This document shows positions 13,886 through 18,398 of a stretch of DNA of 18,398 nucleotides, piece after piece. The translations under genes were made by a program, and so were the position numbers. The stretch comes from an uncultured Collinsella sp. (GTDB lineage: Bacteria > Actinomycetota > Coriobacteriia > Coriobacteriales > Coriobacteriaceae): positions 1-18,398 of the forward strand of contig UQQL01000037.1 of NCBI GenBank assembly GCA_900543275.1, in the 5' to 3' direction. The first letter of the stretch is position 1; each line of letters starts with the position of its first letter. Under the pieces are notes generated by a model. It did not search any database, had not been told where the DNA came from, and saw only the letters and a program-made list of their open reading frames with translations.

Positions 13886-16800
13886 CTAGAACAGGCGGCG
13901 CGTGCGGATCGGGGTGGCGTTCACCGTTGTGGGCGCCGTCTCCTCGGCCTCGATATTCACGAGCGTCGTGCCGGTGTCGAGGCCCACGTCGTTGTATCCC
14001 ACGTGGCAGTAATACTGCGCACCGTCATCGTCTGCGGTCAGGTCAATCTCGAGCTTTGAGGCCGTTCCAGCCGCGAGGTTGCCATCGGCACCCACGAGCT
14101 TAAACTCTGTCTCGCCGCGGCCCTTGCGGTACCACATATAGGTCGGTGCCAGCCCTGTTTCGCTATCGTCGGCACCGAGTTGCTTCACATGGCCAATCGC
14201 CGAGAGCGTCAGGTGGCTTCCCGCCGTGCGCTCAACCGAAGAGTCGTATCCAAGATCCGACCCCTCCGCAGCATCCGCCGCAGGTCCGCTCACGATCATC
14301 GTCATGCCATCGGGCATGGTCTTGACCGTGATGATTGCCGAGCGAATACCTGTTTCGGTCGTGGATCCATTCTTAACGGCGGCGATGGCGAATCGATACT
14401 CCGTATTGGGCTGCAGCCCATCCCACTTGAGCGAGGTCTGCGTGTTGTCGGCAATCTTCCAGCTATTGACGACCGCATCCGCCGCATTGCTCTGCAGCAT
14501 GCCCACGCCGTAGCTAAAGCCACTCTTGTTTGCGAGTACATCGTCCCAGCTAAACGTAACGCTGGTCGAACCGACGGCGTTTGCCGTAAAGCCCGTCACG
14601 GCCGGCGCGTCGGGCATCTCGACGTCCTTAACGTCATAGCCCACGATCCAGAACTGGTCGGTGTCCTTGGTGCCGAGCTTGTCGCCCGAGTCTGCCTCGA
14701 ACTTGTCGACATCCACCGCGTTGACGCCCAGACGCCACACAAAACCGTACTTGCCCTGCGCGGCCTCGGGCAGGTTGTCGACGGTGCCGCCGTATTCGGT
14801 CGATTCACTCGAGGAGTTACCCGTAGTAAAGCCGGCGTTGGCACCAAAGCACAGGCCGCCAAACAATTCGTGCTTTGCGAGCTTCGCGCCCATGACAACG
14901 CTGCCGTTCAGCGTCAAGCCGAGCTCGAGCTCCTGCTCCTTGCCCTCCTCGACTTCGATGGTCTGCTCAATGCTCGCCCCCGACTGCGCGGCGGCGCCGT
15001 TAAACCCATCGTGCGTGTAGGCGCGCGTTACGCCAGGCTTGCCCAGGCCAAAGGAATCCCCAACGGGAGTCTCGCCGTTGAGCGTCGTTTGATAGGTTCC
15101 GGGTTCTCCCGACCGGTTGGTCAAAAAGTAGCTGAGCGGCGTCATATTGTGCTGTTTGGCAATGCGATCATAGGCCTCGACATTAACGACCGAGGTCTGC
15201 GCGCCGAGCGACACGGGCGCCGCCATCACGCCCTTGCCACCAGTTTCCTCATTTTCGATCTCATACTCGTAATAGACCATCGGAATCGTGTAGAGCACGG
15301 CCTTGTCACCCTCGCCGGCATGCGACTCATAGCTTACGCTTGCGCTGACCGTGCGCTCGCTCCGGTAGTCATAGCATCCCTCGGCGGCAAAATCGACTGA
15401 AGCATTCATCGCGACCAGGGGCGGACCGGTCTGCACCTCGACGGCAACGCCCAACTCGGCGCCAATGGTATAGCCCTGGGATGTCCCCGTGCCCTTTTCC
15501 TCTCCGTATGACGTGCCGCCCAACACCAGATAGCCGTATGCCTGCTCCAGATCCTCAACATAGGGCGCATCCTGCAGCACGGCAAGCACGCGCGGATTGG
15601 TATAGACCTTGTAGCGGTCCTTGTACGTGATCTTGACGCTGTCGTTGTCGACATCGGGCAGCGCGAGCGAGATAAATGTGCCGTAGGTAGTGCCGCGACG
15701 GTTGCTCTCGCTAATCACCTGCTCCTCGCCGCGGCGCACCTTTCCGTTCTCGTCGAGCGAAAAATGCGAGGCGGTCATCCAATAGTAGTCATCGTTCTTG
15801 CGCAGGTCCTCGTCGCGGTGCTTGCCCACCACGGCGATAAAGCTCTCGTTATAGCGGTCCGAACCCGAGACGCTGCCCGCCTTGACGTCGCTGATCCACA
15901 CCTGCTCTATACCCTTGTGGTCATGCTTGTTGCTGCTGTTGTATTGTTGACCGCTCATGCTCATGGTTCCGACCATGGACCCCAAGCCCTGAGCCCCGCT
16001 CTGTGCCGTGTTGCAGGCAAAGTCGCGGAACACATCGCCGCCCACGAGCACCTCGTCGACCGCCAGCTGCTCGGACAGGCCGTCAAGGTTGGCAGTGGCA
16101 AGGGCAATAGGCGCCAAGGTGCACGGATAGCGCTTATCCTGAGCGCTATCCTTCCATGCGCTGTTGGGCACATGCATCAGCCCATAGGAGGCGAGGAGCC
16201 CGTCTCTGTATTCCTTGCAATCGGAAAGCTTGAACTCGCCAGACTCCGAGTCAAAATACGCGTAGCGGTACAGCGCGCCGTACAGCCCCTTGCTGCCGTC
16301 AGAAGCGCCGTAATCAAAAGCGCTGCGTTGCCAGTCATAGCCCGCAAGAATAAGGCCCGTGACGGTTTCACCCGTCTTCTTTCCTTCTTCATCGTAGGCG
16401 GCAAACGTGCCGAACGTCGCATTCGCAGCGACCATGGTCTTGCCGTTCGCGGAGAGGGAGATTGCGCCCGCGTCGCCCAGAGCATCGACATGGACGAGCG
16501 CACCCTTGGATGCATCCCACGAAAACAGCTCGCAATGCGTCGACTTATCAATATTCTTCTTGCCGTAGGGTGCCGAGACCACGATGGCGAGGTCATCGCA
16601 AAAATCGCGATCGAGGTCGCCGGCCGCCAGCGAAACGACAGGAGCTGACTGAAGCTGCGTCCAGGAGTCGTTCCCGCCCTTGTTGTGCGTGGTGTAGTCC
16701 GCGGCGTTACCGGCATCGATCTTGACGACGCTTTGCTTCCAGTTGCCGCCCTCCAAGTCATACATGTCGACTACAGCCTTGCGCACGCCGTTCTCGTCGA

Positions 16801-17677
16801 CATAGCAGCCCGCGTAGACAAAAAGCTCGTCGACGCCGTCGCCATCGACATCGCCCGCCTCGACATCAAAGACGGCGTCGTGCTCTTGCAGGTAACCGGC
16901 ATCCAGGCACTTAAAACGGCCTTCGTACATCATATTAGTGTTGACCGTCACCGGCAGGTGTGTGTCGAGAGTGCGCGTACGCCCGTTGCTAAACGAGTAG
17001 AGGACCAGCTCAACCTTTCCGGCGTATGACTTGCCGTCAATCGTCGTGGAGGAACTGTCGCCGTAGGCACGGAGCTCGGCAACGCGGCTCTTTTTGCCCG
17101 TGCTGGCGTCGCTGCAGAACTCAACACTCGTGGCGTGAATGCCCGAGAAACCGTTGTTGTCGTTGGCGAGTACTGTTGAGGACTCATTGTTGCTTAGGTA
17201 CGACCAGGTGCCGCCACCGTAGTCGCTATGCTTGTAGAGATCGCTGTTCGTATCGAAGTTGTTGACGTTTTGCCAGAACTTTGCGGCGCCCCACACACTT
17301 CCATAGCCATCGGTGAGTTTGCTGCTGCCGCCAATGTCACCGCGCTCGACGTTCTCGAGCTTGTCGCGCAGGGTGTAGCGATTGCCATGGCTACCGTTAG
17401 CTGCCATATAGACCTCGCTGCGCGTGGCAAACGTCGTGGGGGTATCAGTGGAATAGGGGCCAACGGTATCGGCCGGAATGTCCTCGCTCGTGCCCAGACC
17501 CAGGGCTTGATAATCCTGCTCGGTCATATCGGTGATTGCGGGCGCGTCTGCCGCCTGGGCAACCTGGGGCGTGGCCGTGAAGCAGGCGACGCTCGTGGCG
17601 ATCAACGCAGCAAGCGCCGCCGTCCCAACAAGTGGGATTTTCGACAGCCTACGGATACGGGGGTGTGGAACGTACAT
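13886..17677 (-). CDS. Large secreted FG-GAP/FN3/Ig-like surface protein, anchor cut off by TAG
   Basis: A 1263-residue secreted protein. The signal peptide has a basic start (RIRRLSK), a hydrophobic core (about 14-33) and likely AQA/AD cleavage near 42. FG-GAP-like calcium-binding segments include DVDGDGVDE (276-284), DLDRDFCDD (354-362) and probably DVDNDS (675-680), suggesting a beta-propeller over about 180-720. Residues 720-1015 form a beta-rich region I do not recognise. An FN3-like domain follows (about 1022-1121; TFSWDDV, TEYRFAIAAV), then an Ig-like domain (about 1130-1245; YMWYRKG, AQYYCHV). The ATG at 17677 is chosen for GAGG upstream; an in-frame ATG at 17713 has no ribosome site. 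The frame ends at TAG 13886-13888, immediately before an in-frame wall-anchor module. Probable role: adhesin or other host- or glycan-facing surface protein. Confidence 0.85.
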   Translation of the reverse strand: MYVPHPRIRRLSKIPLVGTAALAALIATSVACFTATPQVAQAADAPAITDMTEQDYQALGLGTSEDIPADTVGPYSTDTPTTFATRSEVYMAANGSHGNRYTLRDKLENVERGDIGGSSKLTDGYGSVWGAAKFWQNVNNFDTNSDLYKHSDYGGGTWSYLSNNESSTVLANDNNGFSGIHATSVEFCSDASTGKKSRVAELRAYGDSSSTTIDGKSYAGKVELVLYSFSNGRTRTLDTHLPVTVNTNMMYEGRFKCLDAGYLQEHDAVFDVEAGDVDGDGVDELFVYAGCYVDENGVRKAVVDMYDLEGGNWKQSVVKIDAGNAADYTTHNKGGNDSWTQLQSAPVVSLAAGDLDRDFCDDLAIVVSAPYGKKNIDKSTHCELFSWDASKGALVHVDALGDAGAISLSANGKTMVAANATFGTFAAYDEEGKKTGETVTGLILAGYDWQRSAFDYGASDGSKGLYGALYRYAYFDSESGEFKLSDCKEYRDGLLASYGLMHVPNSAWKDSAQDKRYPCTLAPIALATANLDGLSEQLAVDEVLVGGDVFRDFACNTAQSGAQGLGSMVGTMSMSGQQYNSSNKHDHKGIEQVWISDVKAGSVSGSDRYNESFIAVVGKHRDEDLRKNDDYYWMTASHFSLDENGKVRRGEEQVISESNRRGTTYGTFISLALPDVDNDSVKITYKDRYKVYTNPRVLAVLQDAPYVEDLEQAYGYLVLGGTSYGEEKGTGTSQGYTIGAELGVAVEVQTGPPLVAMNASVDFAAEGCYDYRSERTVSASVSYESHAGEGDKAVLYTIPMVYYEYEIENEETGGKGVMAAPVSLGAQTSVVNVEAYDRIAKQHNMTPLSYFLTNRSGEPGTYQTTLNGETPVGDSFGLGKPGVTRAYTHDGFNGAAAQSGASIEQTIEVEEGKEQELELGLTLNGSVVMGAKLAKHELFGGLCFGANAGFTTGNSSSESTEYGGTVDNLPEAAQGKYGFVWRLGVNAVDVDKFEADSGDKLGTKDTDQFWIVGYDVKDVEMPDAPAVTGFTANAVGSTSVTFSWDDVLANKSGFSYGVGMLQSNAADAVVNSWKIADNTQTSLKWDGLQPNTEYRFAIAAVKNGSTTETGIRSAIITVKTMPDGMTMIVSGPAADAAEGSDLGYDSSVERTAGSHLTLSAIGHVKQLGADDSETGLAPTYMWYRKGRGETEFKLVGADGNLAAGTASKLEIDLTADDDGAQYYCHVGYNDVGLDTGTTLVNIEAEETAPTTVNATPIRTRRLF

Positions 17678-17707
17678 GAGGGACCTCGCTTTACTCGAGT
17701 GGAGTGG

Positions 17708-17781
17708 ACTCATTTTTGCAAATGATACGTCCGATGCCCGATATCACGTGTCTCATTTTCGCCAACGGCGTGTCTCATTTT
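17708..17781 (-). promoter_or_regulatory. Direct repeats upstream of the surface gene
   Basis: CGTGTCTCATTTT occurs at 17747-17759 and again at 17769-17781, 22 bp apart (about two helical turns), with a partial third copy (CTCATTTT) at 17709-17716. They lie just upstream of the surface-protein start. Two helical turns would suit an operator. They also resemble decayed edge units of the neighbouring 62-bp array, so this may be degenerate repeat rather than a regulatory site. A TATCAT -10-like hexamer is present on the minus strand nearby, without a good -35. Confidence 0.35.
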
Positions 17782-17799
17782 TGAGAATCCGAGATGCCG

Positions 17800-18262
17800 C
17801 GGAAATCTTATCCCAGCTCAAAGGCCATTTCTGGGATGTATTTTCCGTCGAGTGCCTCATCGGGAAACTGCATCCCATTTCAAGCGTCGATTCTGGGACG
17901 CACTTTCCCCTTAGACCCTCAACCGGAAACCGCATCCCACTTTGAGCGCAAATTCCGAGATGCATTTTCCGCTTGAGCCTCATTGGGAAACGGCGTCCCA
18001 CTTTGAGGGCTGATTGTGGGATGCATTTTCCGGTTTTGCTCTCATTGGGAAAATGCATCCCGTTTCTTGACCGAATAATGGGACGCAATTTCCCGTTGGA
18101 ACGCCTTTGGGAAAGTGTGTCCCACTTCGAACGCCCAGAGTGGGACGCACTTTCCGCAAAGCGCCTCAACGGGAAACTACGTCCCATTCCAAAGGCAAAT
18201 TCCGGGACGCATTTTCCGAAAGCCTGCCCATCCGGAAAGCCCGTCCCACTTTGGACGCATCC
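17800..18262. repeat. Array 2 of the 62-bp dyad repeat (about 8 units)
   Basis: A elements start at about 17800, 17862, 17924, 17985, 18047, 18109, 18171 and 18233, a 61-62 bp period. B elements start at 17833, 17895, 17957, 18018, 18080, 18142 and 18204. All seven complete A-to-B spacers are exactly 18 nt; B-to-A spacers are 14-16 nt. A loose spacer consensus ACTTTGAGCGC is recognisable in several units. This is the same repeat as array 1 on the other side of the surface gene. The first and last units are degenerate. Each A/B pair can form a hairpin with either neighbour, so two pairing registers are possible. Function unknown. Confidence 0.88.
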
Positions 18263-18333
18263 GGGCACGGAACCATCGACCTATCAGGCCTCCCATCAAT
18301 AAAGAGGCGTCCTCCCGGACGGCGGGGCACGAA
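18263..18333. other. Spacer between array 2 and the right hairpin
   Basis: No gene is seen. A short dyad GCCTC (18288-18292)/GAGGC (18304-18308) is present. Bases 18308-18337 hold a 30-base segment in the position of the 30-bp terminal arm of the left element but with a different sequence; its partner arm would lie beyond the window. Confidence 0.4.
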
Positions 18334-18398
18334 GTTCATCGCAAGTTCCGCACGCAAAGAAGGCCACTTAATGTGGCCTTCGTCTTGCGCAGGACTGT
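18334..18398 (-). repeat. Right copy of the 65-bp outer inverted repeat
   Basis: Reverse complement of 13093-13157 with one mismatch. The window stops exactly where the shared core ends, which fits an assembly break inside a repeated palindrome. It includes the GAAGGCCAC hairpin at 18359-18381. Confidence 0.85.
18359..18381 (-). terminator. Third GAAGGCCAC hairpin
   Basis: Perfect 9-bp stem (18359-18367 with 18373-18381), loop TTAAT. On the minus strand TTTGCG follows, as at 13132. In this orientation it would serve a gene beyond the right end of the window that reads leftward. Confidence 0.45.

Noticed and set aside
13886..13888. Pyrrolysine or selenocysteine at the internal stop
   Set aside because: Selenocysteine uses TGA. 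Pyrrolysine would need pylT/pylS and is not expected in a secreted adhesin of this lineage; nothing in the window supports it.
17800..18262. CRISPR array
   Set aside because: The repeated parts are 14-15-nt inverted elements, the spacers are 14-18 nt and share a loose consensus, and no cas gene is nearby.
17753..18268. Protein-coding repeat gene in array 2 (minus, 171 codons)
   Set aside because: The 62-bp period shifts the frame at each unit, there is no ribosome site, and openness follows from the biased repeat composition. The same holds for the open frame 13134-13481 on the plus strand.

Overview
The window looks like a draft contig from a high-GC Gram-positive bacterium, most likely a Coriobacteriia member close to Collinsella. 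This is inferred from base composition, gene content and a LAxTG-type sortase anchor; no database was searched. The first 48 bases are not biological: they match the Illumina Nextera i7 adapter ending in the 19-bp mosaic end. The last bases lie inside a repeat whose other copy is at 13093-13157, so both window ends probably coincide with contig ends.

Left part (49-4718): a structured non-coding stretch; a small transaldolase (minus); a Cof-type HAD phosphatase (minus); and, divergent from it, a fused RlmKL 23S rRNA methyltransferase (plus). The RlmL half of the fusion appears to have lost its catalytic motifs. A long inverted repeat separates rlmKL from the convergent next block.

Potassium block (4743-9483, minus strand, transcribed right to left): a Kup potassium transporter, a 64-residue single-span membrane protein of unknown function, a short KdpD-like histidine kinase lacking the classical N-terminal sensor domains, and a KdpE-like response regulator. 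The kinase and regulator are translationally coupled. A terminator-like REP hairpin sits between the small gene and the kinase, so the four genes look like one K+ uptake/regulation unit with internal attenuation.

Middle (9607-13026): a nitroreductase (minus) with a REP-like hairpin at its 3' end, and a divergent LTA-synthase-like membrane phosphotransferase (plus).

Right part (13027-18398): the most unusual region. A 3.8-kb minus-strand gene encodes a secreted FG-GAP/FN3/Ig-like surface protein. An in-frame TAG codon separates its body from a 98-codon cell-wall anchor module (Pro-rich linker, LANTG, membrane span, basic tail). The gene is bracketed by two arrays of a 62-bp dyad repeat with a strictly fixed 18-nt inner spacing. 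Outside the arrays are two inverted copies of a 65-bp hairpin core, the left one inside a 130-bp element with 30-bp perfect terminal inverted repeats. The layout (hairpin, array, surface gene, array, inverted hairpin) resembles an undescribed composite repeat cassette around a surface-protein gene.
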